Shown in pieces: positions 34,168 to 46,600 of a stretch of 64,000 nt of DNA (the stretch's first letter is position 1; every line of letters starts with the position of its first letter). Source of the DNA: Symsagittifera roscoffensis. Lineage: Eukaryota > Xenacoelomorpha > Acoela > Convolutidae. A model generated the notes under the pieces. That model did not search any database and was not told the origin of the DNA. It saw only the letters and a list, made by a program, of their open reading frames with translations. The stretch spans positions 45,123,095-45,187,094 of the forward strand of contig NC_087071.1 of assembly GCF_963678635.1 (NCBI RefSeq). The letters run 5' to 3'. The position numbers and the translations under genes were made by a program.

Positions 34168-34717
34168 GTGGGAAACTATAAAAAAGACAAAAAACTTAAA
34201 GTTCTTTCGATTAACCTGGTCCTAGGAAGATCATCGTTGAAGTCAGAGACTCCACAAAAGGGAGATATCGTTAAGATACACAGTGTAAAATATCTGAAAA
34301 GCTCCGAATTCAACCCAAATGATTCACCTTCTAACTGGAATGACGATATAGCCCTGCTATATCTGGACAGTAAACTATCCAGTAATTGGATAACCCCACT
34401 TTGCAAAAGCGACTACAAAGGCTAATCAATAGCAGCGTGTGTTTTGGGTCAGCTGTCTTATGGCGGAAACTACGCCGACAGGCTTCAAAAAGTTCAAATG
34501 TCAGAAACTAGTTGCACAAGCGGCAAAGGTTGTCTTCAGGGAAGCAACCGAAAAAGCAGTTGCTCCCCGCATTCAGGGGAACCATTTTTCACCCAATGAC
34601 AAACAGTGGACCCGTTTGCGTGTGCTCTCTAGTCAGTACAGTTAACAACTGCAAAGGATCCACTAGGGGACCAAGGGTATCTAAGTATGCCAATTATATC
34701 AATAAAAACTGGCAATG
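34168..34717 (+). pseudogene. Trypsin-like serine protease pseudogene: Asp and Ser region
   Basis: One frame runs KVLSINLVLGRSSLK, then WNDDIALLYLDSKL (catalytic Asp), then WITPLCKSDYKG, and meets a TAA at 34423-34425. The same frame continues after the stop with ACVLGQLSYGGNYADRLQKV, as expected between the Asp and Ser regions. The Ser motif reads PHSGEP instead of GDSGGP. A further stop and frame changes follow before the C-terminal RGPRVSKYANYINKNW (end near 34717). Together with the exon at 32.3 kb this is a decaying S1 peptidase. Confidence 0.75.
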
Positions 34718-34719
34718 AA

Positions 34720-36290
34720 CTATCAAAATGACAACTAAGATGCAACAATGCTTACCAATGCGAATGTGTAACGAATCAATCAATTATAATTGGAGCTTTC
34801 AATTGAAATCTTGAGAAACACGTTGAAAACCTTGAATTTGAACCAGCTATTTTTTTCTTGCACTGATATTTTCGAGGTTGTAGTACTTATCAGGTTCTTT
34901 TTCACTTTTATCCAGCTTTCTCAAATTCAATTTTCACAATATTTTGCACCATGAAATCGCTAAATGGGTGATATTCCGTGATATGATTGGGAAAATGGAA
35001 AGCAAACTTGATAAAATAAAATAAAAAAAAACTTGTCTCTTTTTTCTTCCTTTTTTGCCTCGTATTGCTCACATTGTCCTATTAAAACATAAATCGGCGT
35101 GCGATTTAGTTAGGCCATGACAAATATATTTAGATGTAAGCTCAATTTCTAAAACCTCTAGTTAACCACAAAAAAGATGATTATGCGATGCTCAGGTGGG
35201 TTGGTTCGGAAGAACATAAAATGTTTTGTGGTGTAACGAGTGGTTTTAAAAATATGTTAAGAAAAACGAAATACAAGCTTAATGTTAATTTGATTCGAAA
35301 TCTGAGCCAAATAATGGATGCTGAAAAAGCAACTGGGCAAAAAACCGACCAAAGTCAGTCTGCACATGCAAATCAACAAAAATTAGCAGCCCTCGGAGAA
35401 AAATATACAAAGCATTGAAAAGTTTTTTTTTTGAAAAATTAAAGATGAGAATTTTTTGACTGAAGAACAAGACACAACAGAAACTGTTCAGCTCCAAAAA
35501 ATAAATATCATTTGTTAAGACTTATACCCGTCTCACCTTCGATTTGCGAGCTTTCAGATTATATACCCCCAGCCTAGTAGCAACAAAAAATTACATGGAA
35601 AAGAACAAAATAGGCGGTATATACTGGAAAAAAAATAATGCATCAAAAAAACTTTCAAAACTCATAAAAATCGTTTTGCAGCATTGTGATTTTAAAAATT
35701 TCCTATTCCTTGTGTCAAAACAACATGTTGTGAACTGATAGACATTGAACTGATAGAAATTAAGCCTTCACTTAAAAAGACTAAAATTTGCAACTTCGGA
35801 TGCATCCTAGTTTCTTAAGCGGTACCAAAAACTTCCAAAACTGCAATAGATTTTTTAATAAGTTGTTTGCAAACTAGGTTTTTTCCAGTTTTTTTTATTT
35901 TAATTCAAAGAAAAGAAAATATGCACATCCCATTTTCCAGGTAAAGATAACGTTCTAGCAATTAATTTTTTTGTGCATTCAAATTTTTTTCCTTCTCTTC
36001 TGCCTAATTTTCTGTTTGAAATTGTGCCTCCAGAATAGATGATTAGTAGCCTTGAAAGTTTAAAAGCGCGAGCAGAGGGTCCAAAGTAGAAAAATGAGCT
36101 TCCTTCAACGTAATTAAAAAAAAACAAACAGCGAGCCTCGAGCCTTCATTTATTTGGCATTTAAATCAGTTTAGTAATTTGATTCTAAGCGTTAAAAAAC
36201 AGTTTGATGTCCTTTTAAGGAAAAAAAAACTGAATAAAAACACAGTAGCTAATGAATACTGTAGCGCATATCTTAAATTTTTCAGCGTGA
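34720..36290. other. Intergenic, AT-rich
   Basis: A 76-residue plus-strand ORF at 35188-35418 has no recognisable domain. Nothing else is supported. Confidence 0.4.
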
Positions 36291-36299
36291 AACTAAGTC

Positions 36300-36790
36300 A
36301 AACAAGACTGCTTGTCTCTGGAGCAGTAAAAACATGAAAAAAAATATCTGATAACACGAAACAAAATTTCTAGTTTACTTTTGAGATTTGATTGGAAAAA
36401 TCATCTTCACACACGCCACCTAAAGAAGCAAGGGATAAATTTTGCTGCTAGTAGTAAATTAATTATGGCAAATAAGCTTCCTGCAACCAATTTTGAACGA
36501 TTTCTAAGACGGATTAAATCTCCGCTTACACGTTAAAAGCACATAAAAAATCGCGCGTTAATTGTCCCAAATTGGCCAAAAAAGGCAGTCTTCAAACCCC
36601 CATAGTTTAAGAAAACTAATCACAGGTGCAATTTTTTTTTCAATTTTGAGCTCACGACTACAATATCTTTTGAATGATATCAGAAAATACAACCATAAAA
36701 GGCTATATAAAAATTCGAAAATTGTCAGGAGAAAAAAACCAACCCGAGCACAAACATGCAATTAGTTTTGTTACGAAAGTCGGAACAACA
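36300..36790. mobile_element. Half copy of the foldback element
   Basis: It begins AACAAGACTGCT and ends near ACGAAAGTCGGAACAACAG, matching the left arm of the palindromic element at 47511-48777. Shared marks are CGGATTAAATCTCCGCTTAC, a TCGCGCGTTAATTGTC segment and AAAACCAACCCGAGCACAAA. Confidence 0.7.
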
Positions 36791-37442
36791 GGGATTAAAC
36801 CAGGTTGACAATTTCGGACTATGTAAAGTATGAAGTTTTTTTCAGTATAAAAATTAAATATTGTCCAGGCTCAATTTTTGTGTATTACTTTTGATTTTTT
36901 CCCGTTCAGTTCAGTTCATATTCCCTGATAGCTCCACTTAAAATATTAAACGTGCGTAAATTGTGAAAAATGATGATCATTCATTGTGGTTAAAATCCGA
37001 GGCTCTTTAGGGGTGTTTTTGTATCTATAAATAAAACACCTCCTTTATGTATTAAATTCAACAAGTTGAGCTAGTTTTTAGACATTGTACCCTTCTTAAA
37101 GTTGGTGGACTACAACAGGTGCTCACTGTGATATAAGTCTGTCAGCAATTAAATAAGTAACTTTGGAAAATTTTTAAATTGACTGTTATGTTTTATTCGT
37201 TTTGACTGGGTAATTTACTTCAGCACTGTATCAATAATTGCAAACTAACATTTTCAATTTTTTAAATTAAAAAGACGAATGAAGTTGACGATTCCAAAAA
37301 GACGTCGACTTGAAATTTCACTTTCAATAGAATGAAAAATAGAGAATTTGATTCTGAAACTTTTCTCGAAACAATTTTTCAACTCATTTTTGTTTTTCAT
37401 TGGCTGTCCAAATAACTTGCTAGAGTCAATAATCTCTTCAAT

Positions 37443-37616
37443 CTACACACTAGTAGGTGGTTCAATGTATTTGAGTCCTTTCGTTTTGGACACTAGAATA
37501 ACCAGTCCGTTTCTGCTGCGGTCTTCTGCGAATTTGATCATGGCCGAAGCTGTCAATTCGGGAGACACTTTGTCTTCAATGCAAATTGTGTTCACTCGGA
37601 GAATATGACCGCTTTT
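37443..37616 (-). CDS. Exon 8 of the SDR-like gene, C-terminus
   Basis: The acceptor is TTTTTTATTCAG. It encodes KSGHILRVNTICIEDKV, then AMIKFAEDRSRNGLVILVS, and ends at TAG. This corresponds to the strand after the active site and the C-terminal helix and strand of HPGD. Confidence 0.85.
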   Translation of the reverse strand, partial: KSGHILRVNTICIEDKVSPELTASAMIKFAEDRSRNGLVILVSKTKGLKYIEPPTSV

Positions 37617-40600
37617 CTGAATAAAAAACGTAGAATAAACAAAAATTAATGTATTTTTGCTAAACTATTATGTCATGAAAACTAAAAATCAGTTTAAAAA
37701 ATGGTTCCTGGTTGGTAGGCCTATTTTCAATTTTTTGTTGAATTTTTTTTTGCAATGATTACTTTGTTCAAAACCTGTTATGCGTCGCATCACAGGTTTA
37801 AAATACATTTCTTTTATACTTTCTTTCAAATTCACTATTTAGAAAACAATCTTTATCCATCAAATTATTTAAAATATTAGACTGAAAAAATCATTCGCAA
37901 CATTTGATATCTAACCGCGAATGTCCTTGTGAATCCGATTAGAGCAGAAGAAGCTGTGTTCATTACCACATTGTCAAGTGGGTAGATTCCTGGAAGCAAA
38001 AAGAGATGTTTTTTTTGCAAAACGAAGGAAGATGGTAAAACATAAAAAACTTGTGTAATATTAGCGTTAGTGTAGTATATAATCTTTTGGGGGAGGTGGA
38101 TTTTACTGGGCACAATAGGGAGAAAAAGTGGAAAAAGTTCTTTTTTTTGTTATTTCGTGCCATTTTGAACTCAATTTTTTGTTTTCAGTGCCATCTTACG
38201 ATTTTTAACCCAAATATTATGAATGCTGTTGGGTCAATCACACACAAAAAGAAGTAAGCTTCATCTCAACAAAAAATTATAAATTGGGTTGCTTTCGGGG
38301 AAAAACAAAACGTTGAGAACCTTTAAAATTTCAAATTAATACGTCTTATGTTTTTTTTTGTGTTTAAATTGTTGCCTCATTGTTTTTTTTTGGTTCGTTC
38401 CAAATCAAAACTAATTTTAGATTCTTCTAATATCGGCAGATTTGGCGTGGCGGGTATTCCCGCAACGAAATGAAACTGACAAGGGCCCAAAGCGGCAGTT
38501 TAGCTCAGTTAAGCGAAAAAGTTTGGCTGAATGAAGCAAAAAAAAATGTTTTTTTTTGGCTGAAAAATAAAAATTTTTGTGACTTTGGGAGAGCTCCAAA
38601 ACAAAATTAGTCAATATAAAAATCTCATGTTTTGTGCTCTAAGCAACGCCTCCACACGCAACCCCCTCCCCTTTCTGTAAATCTGCTCTAGTTTACACTA
38701 GTGGCTGATATGACCCGACAGAAAATCAACTAATATAAAAAATGAGCAGTCGAAAAATCATATATACTTTCTTGAGCATCAAAGTAGTAGGGTCATTGAC
38801 CGAGATAATTTCATTTTCAAGAGCTTGATTTTCATTTTATATGGAATTTAAGGTACAATTTACTCTAAATTTACTTCACTCTCCAATGTTATCCTTTGAC
38901 ATTGTTTAAAAATTTTCGCACTCGATGAAACCTAATTTGAAGCATAGTTAAATTATCACCAATAAGCCAATTGTCACAAAGAAGATTATTTGACGGAAAT
39001 AAAACCATTGACAAAACTTTTTTGATTGGCTAACAAGATTACCTCAATTTATGTTCAAATTTGTCAATTTACATTACCTGCAGATGAGGTTAGTAGAACT
39101 GCGACGGAAGAACTGTTCCCGAACTCACGCAGAAGCCACACACTCTGTATTTTGCTCATCTAAAACATATATAGTGCTTAATAAAAAGCAAACAAACTTA
39201 TCTAAACAACGGCAGTTAAGCAAATTCGACCACAAACTTTTTATCGAAAAATTATTGAAAACAATGAATAAGAAAAAAGTTTAACAGTAAATAAATTTTT
39301 TGATTTTATAAGATCTTTGTATTCCTAAGAAGCCGTTAAAGAAAATTGAGATAACAAATTTTACTGGTCTGTGAAATTTGTTATCTCAAAATTAGCCTTC
39401 AAAATTTTCACAGCTGAAAAAGGCTCAAGTTCCCGGGTTGTCCAAAATACTACTCATTTAATTTCCATATATGGAAAAATGCTACTCATACACTTTTCAT
39501 TCAACTGCATAAAACAGAAAATTGCATGAAAGGTCCTTGATTAATGATTTTTCATTATAAGGAAACTGTATGACAAGCATTTTTTATAAAGCAAAAAATT
39601 AGATTTTTTAATTTCAATTTTTCAAAGGACACAATAATCCAAGATTAAGTTATGCACACAAAAAAACTAGTTTTTGCCTGCAAAAATGTTCGCACAAATT
39701 TCGTTCTGCGATTAGCGAGCATTTTTTGGGGGACATTTCGATGCTGCTTCGAAAACTTTTTGCTGTCGCCATCAAAAAATGCGACTCAAAAAAATTCTGT
39801 ATCTGGAAAATTGTATGACTTGCATTTTTCTAAACAAAAATTTTTTTGTTTTGTTTATGACGATACACCCAACTTTATGCCAAAACAAAAAAATGATTGA
39901 AAATTCGAAGACTTCGTTTTAGCAAAATGTATGAAATTTGTGCGATTGAAACTTTTGTAAACTTAAAATAGGAAATTGTGTGACTAGCATTGCTGGTCTA
40001 TGGAGGTCAGCCCTGGTTCTTTTTCGCATATAAGCCAGCTTGCTCAAATTTTTTTGAAAATTGTAATTAAAAAAGCTTTAATATGAAATATTACTCGATC
40101 TAATCAAAGGATTATATGTGGTACCAAGTTTTGCGGTAACTTCTGACTTTGGCAGCTATTTCCAGAGTTTGCACAGACTATGATCTGACTTCGCGTAGAT
40201 TTATTTCAGATTTTTTGAGACTTTGTGCAGACTTTGCGGAGTTATTTCCAAACTTTGCGCAGACCATTTTCAGACTTTTGGTAGACTTTATTCAGCTTTT
40301 TGAGGACGCGTAATAGTTTCAGATTTTTTGCAGACTCTGTTTAGACTTTGCAAAGACTGTTGAGACGTTTTGAGGTCTTCGTTCAGACTTTGCGTAGTCT
40401 CTGTTGAGACTTGGCGTTGGGCATGCGAGTTTTCGGTCCCAACACTGATTTATTACAGCTTCTAAAGTCTGGACATATAGCCAAGACCTTTAACGAAGAT
40501 TTGATAACCCCAACGGAAACACATAGATTGTTTATTGTAATGCAAATTTTCTGACTGTCTCCAGAAACGCCATAGAAAATTTTTTTATAACTGCTTTAGA

Positions 40601-43600
40601 AATGATTCTAGTTTCAACGAAAAAAAACTAAAAACCTTATAAACGATTTTATCTGTTACTTTTGATTAAACAACTTATAATGTATATACATATATTTTTT
40701 TTTCTAATTTTTCCTGAAACGTTCAAGCACATTTAACTATACTCAAAAGTTGACTGTTTAACTTGCTTTCAGTTATTTTAAATTTAATTTGAACTGTATA
40801 TTTATTATTCTACACCCATCACACTAGCAAGATCTCAAGACACCACCCCCCTCCCACACACACTCACACACACACACATACACACACACATACACACACA
40901 TACACACACGCTTAAATACACATACAAGTACGCGCGCCTGCATATACTCACATACACACCTTCGTATTAACATCTTCAGGAGGGTGTGGGCGGATGGCAC
41001 ACTCGTATGTGTGGCTGAGGGATAGGAAAGTGTGAGGGGGAAAGTGGGATGTGCTAGTGTGGATGATGGTTAAAATAGGGGAAGGGGGTTAAATGTAGGT
41101 GAAATAATTTAGGATAGGGGTGTTAAAAAAGTGAGGGGCTTCCGTTATGCAAAAAATATCCGCAAAAAGCAAGTCAATTTTATCGCTGAAAAAAAGCAAG
41201 TCGTTTTTATTGTCTTACAATTAGAGCAGATCATGAGTAATGCAAAATAGGGTTTAAATTTTTTTAAAATTTGCAAACGCTGCAACTATTTTAAAAAATC
41301 TGAAACCCACTTGATCAATAAAGACGATGAAATGAAAATTCCTATATTTTACATTGCTTAGGGGCAAGATAGTTCAGGAAAATACATGCTGCTTTCCAAA
41401 ATGTTCAAAAGAAATTAACTCAGGATTAAAATAACTTCAGCATGCTATTTAAACTGTTTTCTTGAAAGGTTTTTGTGGATCCTGATAATGCGTGGGAACA
41501 GCCTGCTTGATTACAAAGATATTTTTCTCAAAAACTAAATGACAAAATTATATTTCTGAGTCTTTTTTAATTAATAACGCGCAAGTTTGTATAATGGACA
41601 AAAAATAGGATAAGAGGCTTTATAAGACACGCCTAATCCCATTATAATCGATCGCAGATGAAAATTGCCGACCACAAAGTTGAATACCCATATACCATTA
41701 TTTCAATTTAAAAAAGAAAAAAACCATTATACTGCATTATATTCAATCATAACCTAACACCTTTTACTGTGAAAATGATTAATTTTTCAAAATATTTCAT
41801 TACAATTTATTGTTTTTTAACAAGAAAAAGTCATTATAATCGATTACAATCTACTTTTTGTTTAGTTCTAAAATTTGCCTTTTTTCCTACTAATTGTGCA
41901 AAAAATGTCACCAAATTTTCTATTCTTTGTCTTTAAAATTCCGTTTGTTACCCCCCCCCCCCCCGGCAAACCACGTTCAGCTGTAATATTCATCCCCCTC
42001 TTCCTCACATGACCAACAACCCAGCCCTACTCGACCCCACGTCCTCTCAGTTTCAATACGATCAAGACCCCCTACCACGTTCACCCCTGTCCCCATGTTC
42101 TTCCAACCCACCCACATTCAACTACTTCCTCTCCCCCCCCACGTTCAACACCATCGTCAACATCAAACCTCCCCCCCGCCCAATTTCACTAAAAATTTAC
42201 CAACCTCCTTCACCGATACGATCCGGGACGGAGTGTTCAACACGGTAGGAGGAAGGATTGGTTGAAAATTGGACAGTGAGTTGGGGGAGAGGAGTTAATT
42301 GAATGTGACGGGGCGATTGAGAGAATGACAAATTGAATATAACGTTAGACAGCAATGAATTGGAAAAATTGAAAAAAAAAATCAAAAACGGAAAAAAATG
42401 AACAAAAAACAGCAAATGAGATAAACAAATTCTAAAAATCCATTATATTTGATTAATTTTGGATCAAGTCGACATGAAAAAATATTAAAATTATAATGCA
42501 TTTTCAAATTAATATGCAACTTTATACTGACAATAAAATGGCAAAAAATCAAAATGATTCAATGGCGCTCGGTGCCCGCAGCATTTTTGCTGCCCAGAAT
42601 AGTATTTCTAATTATCATTTGGCAGAACTAAAAAAAAATGACAAGTCATAATTTCTCTGCCAGCAAATGCACATGTATGCAAAAGATTTCCTGAATATTT
42701 TCCTGAAGTTTTCTTTTGGGGCAGTACAACAATGCCGAAGTACAACAGTGCTGAAAATCAAAATCTTGTTAAACAGTGCGGAAAAATGTTTTGATCATTG
42801 TTTTTGCTCATTCGAAATCACTGAAAAGTAATTACATTCAAAAGGACGGAAGTTGAAAAAACAAAAATGACGCCGCTTGTTAGTGGCGTCCCTCATTATG
42901 GTGGGATTGAAAGATAAAAAAATTATATTCAGCCATTTTTAGCCAATAAAATTGAGTCTTTTCAAAAATCTCAGAAATGGCAAAAATCTCGAGATCTCAA
43001 ATAAATTCTGGCCGTTAAAAAAATATTGCCAGATAAGTCGGGTATTGGAAAAAAATCGAATTGAATTCAAAAAATGTAATTTAAAACCAAGTATTTTATA
43101 TTCGGTACAAATTGTACCGCAAAATTTTGCTGTGCTGTTTTAATTCAATTTTCGTTAATGATGAATTCGGTTTTGTGCACAAGTCATTTAGCCAATAGGA
43201 GAGTCTAACAATTTCACAGAGTTTTCCATCATTTGTTCTCTCCATCATGAAAATAACCCTTCCCCCAATTAACTCAGCAAATTTTCAAATTTTCGTCTCG
43301 TTTTTGCTCTGAAATCAAACAGTATTAACGCAAAATTGCCTACGATTCACAAAAACTCCAAAATATGATCAATTTTTGAGACTGTTGAACACTCGACACT
43401 GTTGAATGCCATCTTTTTTTACCATGTTAATGTTGAGTTGTTGTTCCAATGTGTGTTTCTCTGATACATCTCTGACCAAGTTGAACAGAAGTTCAATGTC
43501 GCCGAACAAACTTCTGATGTCTGCGAAACAATCTGCAAATAATGCAACTATAACGGTACTATAGCGTACGATTATTTCAGTTAACAAGACCAGAAACACT

Positions 43601-46600
43601 TCGGTAGATTGGGTTAAAAAATCAGATTATGAAAGAGACCTAAATTGTTGTGAAGTTCTCAAATATTAAAATAGAAAACATTGGCGAGGATTTTAGTCAT
43701 GTTAAGGAAAAAAGATCGACTAGCCTTTTAAGCTTTCGTTGTCAGTTGAGTCACATAATTTGAAGCCAATTTTTCCAGAGCCGTTTTTAGACTCCAACTC
43801 TGAAATTAATTCTTGACCTCTTTTCTGGTTGATGTCCAGTATCACAACCTGAAATTAACAATTTTCAAGCCCATGAAAACATTATGCTAAAACAAAAGAT
43901 AGAAAAAAAACATTCAAACTTTTTCCAAAATGAATTGTCGGTAAGAAATTAAATTACTTGATAAAAATTTAGTATCCGCTCTATCCAAATACACGATGTT
44001 TTTATCTTCCATCCCAAGTATTCAATTTGTATCAAAATTGGGTAGCCTTGCCTACCAAAACAACTAGGATCTGTTTGGGTGAAATCTTCTCTATACTTCA
44101 GTGAAGGGGTGGCATTTGACTCAAATTAGTAGAAGCTCATAATCAAAACGGAAAATCAATTTGGTCCACCTAAAAAAAAGGTCAACATTTTCAAAAAAAA
44201 TTTTGAAACTCCGCCCCCCTCCCCTCGAGAAAATCTTAGATCCGCCCCTGTGCTCATTAAGAAAACAAACCCTTACCTGGTGACATTTTCTGAGTAATCT
44301 TTTAGCGATGATGAGCCCTGCATTACATGCTCCTCCCACAATTACGGAACATTTTGGCCTTATTCTTTTGCCACAGATCAAGGACGATGGATTGGATGTT
44401 GTCGTAACTGCCGAACACAAACATGAAAAAAGAAATTAAAGCAAAATGCGAATAGGTAGAAAAAATCAAGATCACCGCCGACTCGGAAATGGTTTCTCAG
44501 TTTTTTTTTTGTAATTATTTGTTTTCGAATTTTCCAATTGTCTTCAATTTTTTTTGTGATGAGTGAAACAATTTTTTGAAAAATTCTCTTTCAATCCCTG
44601 AAAAACTTGTTTATAACCCAGGAGTATCTCTAAGTTACTTATGTTCTAAGTTATTTTTTCAAGTTCTACTCATTGCACAGCGCGCAAAATGACCCAAACT
44701 TGGAAAAAAGTTCTTTTTTCTTCTATTATGAATGTGACCAACCGGCAATTGTCTCCTTTTTTTGCTTTACCTTTATCTTGCATTGCAGTCTTCTGGTTAA
44801 CAAGCGACTCCTGTGTGCTGTACCCTGATTCCATAGATTCCCTTTGATCCCTCCGGTGGAGAAGTCCCCCTTCTTCCACTCCCCTTCCCCAGAATTCTGC
44901 TCTTCCGCTTATTGGGAAACTTTTTTCATCTCCAATTGTCTTAGCATATTTTTCGCTGTCCATAAATTTGTTTATTTTAGGGTTTTCCTGGTCGTTGTGA
45001 GCACTTATGATTGTGTCTTTTGATTGGTCCAAATCCGCAGCTGATTTTGATTTGTTTCTAGAAACTTCTAGATTATTCTGTTGTGCTTTTAGAGCATTCT
45101 CAGTGTAAAAACGACTGTAACTGGTTTTACGCTGAACAGATTTCGGCTCAAACTCTTGTTCACTGTTCTGGAATTTTCGCTCCTGATTTGTTTGAAATCC
45201 GACATTCAAATTGGTCTCGGGATCTGGCGGATATTCGTAAGTATTTAAACTTTGAAGAGAGCTTCGATTAGAACTGGGCTGAAACTTGACCCTAAAATTC
45301 CCGTCCAAATCTTGATTCAGACAATTCCGAGCTTCTGTATGCGACGATTCATCGCAATTTCGATCATCTGGATTGTTGTATGGACCACTATGGACTCTGT
45401 TGAATTGAAGTGAGTCCATAGATTTGTGCCTGGAAACGATTCGCTTGTGAACCGGACATAGTTTTTGCTGGCCTATCGAAGTTATAATTATGGCATCTGG
45501 TTGTTTTTGTTGTTGTTGCTGCTGCTTTGGCAGTTGTTGTTCGTTAAGTTTCGAAAAATAGTTTCCACGAATTGATCTTGAACTTGTCCAGTTCTGAATT
45601 GGAGTTTTCGTGTGTAGATACTTCAGTTGAATTCCATTTTCTTCGTTGGCGTTCGGCAATTCTCCTTGCGAAGCATAAAATCCACTTTTTGAAACGAGAT
45701 CAAACTCATCGTATTTGGGAAACCAAGGTTTAAACAATGAACTCTGGCGTTGAACAAAATGACTCTTGCGCTTGTCGTAAATTGATTTCAATTTTTGGTA
45801 CTGAAAACCACTTGCTTGATCATCATTTTCGTTCAAGTATCCGCTTGACTTTGACCTCTGGTCGTCAAAACGAGAGCGTTCTGCATCGAAACGTCGATTT
45901 CCGTAACTGATTTCCGAAAAATCTCTGGTATTCGGTCGTTTATTTACTGGTGATGGATTGATGTATTGTTTACTTCCTATGTTGAATGAACCGCTAGTTC
46001 TTTGAGGAAGATTCGATCTGTAGTATGGTTTATAGGGGAAAGGAGAGAGATTTGAACGATCACTTTGGGCCGTTGATTCGTCGAGCTCGTAGGTACAAGT
46101 TGTTTTGTACAATACAGGAGATGAGTTTCTCGATGCTATAATGAAAAACGATAATGATCTGTTCCGGGTTCAAAAATGGTATAAAGATCTTACTTCTTGT
46201 AAGAAAGTACCAGAAATTTTACAAAACTCTTAGATCAAGTAAACAAAATACAAATAATTATAAGAATCTTGAAAAAAAAAAAGAATTTGAATTCCGGTTC
46301 TTCAAAAAAAACTTTAGCGAACCTAGCAAGGCTCAAAATGCTAGAAAAACAATTGACTCAATGCTAAGACCCGGCGGGTAACTTAAACTATTTGGTTATA
46401 ACATGATTGATAAAGTTCTCGTGTATTCGTAAATTTGGAGAAGTTTTGAATAATTCAGTGCTGATCAATTTTCCTCCTTATGACTATGATTTTTAAAATT
46501 CATTCAATCATTTTTTGCTTTGGTTTAATCTGTTAACAATACCCTTACAGCTCTGCGTCAAGTCGACTTTACCATAAAATAAAAAATTCAACCGCTTAAA

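Larger units (their letters stand above)
39160..43422 (-). other. Intron 5 of the SDR-like gene, with simple repeats
   Basis: No coding sequence is needed here, since exons 5 and 6 join directly in frame and in alignment. The intron holds a degenerate CAGACTTT repeat, a CA microsatellite and C-rich/G-rich tracts, each listed separately. Confidence 0.6.

Noticed and set aside
42009-42248. Proline-rich plus-strand ORF
   Set aside because: It is caused by the C-rich low-complexity tract, with no splice context or conservation signal.
45083-45271. Plus-strand 62-residue ORF
   Set aside because: It is antisense to exon 2 of the SDR-like gene.
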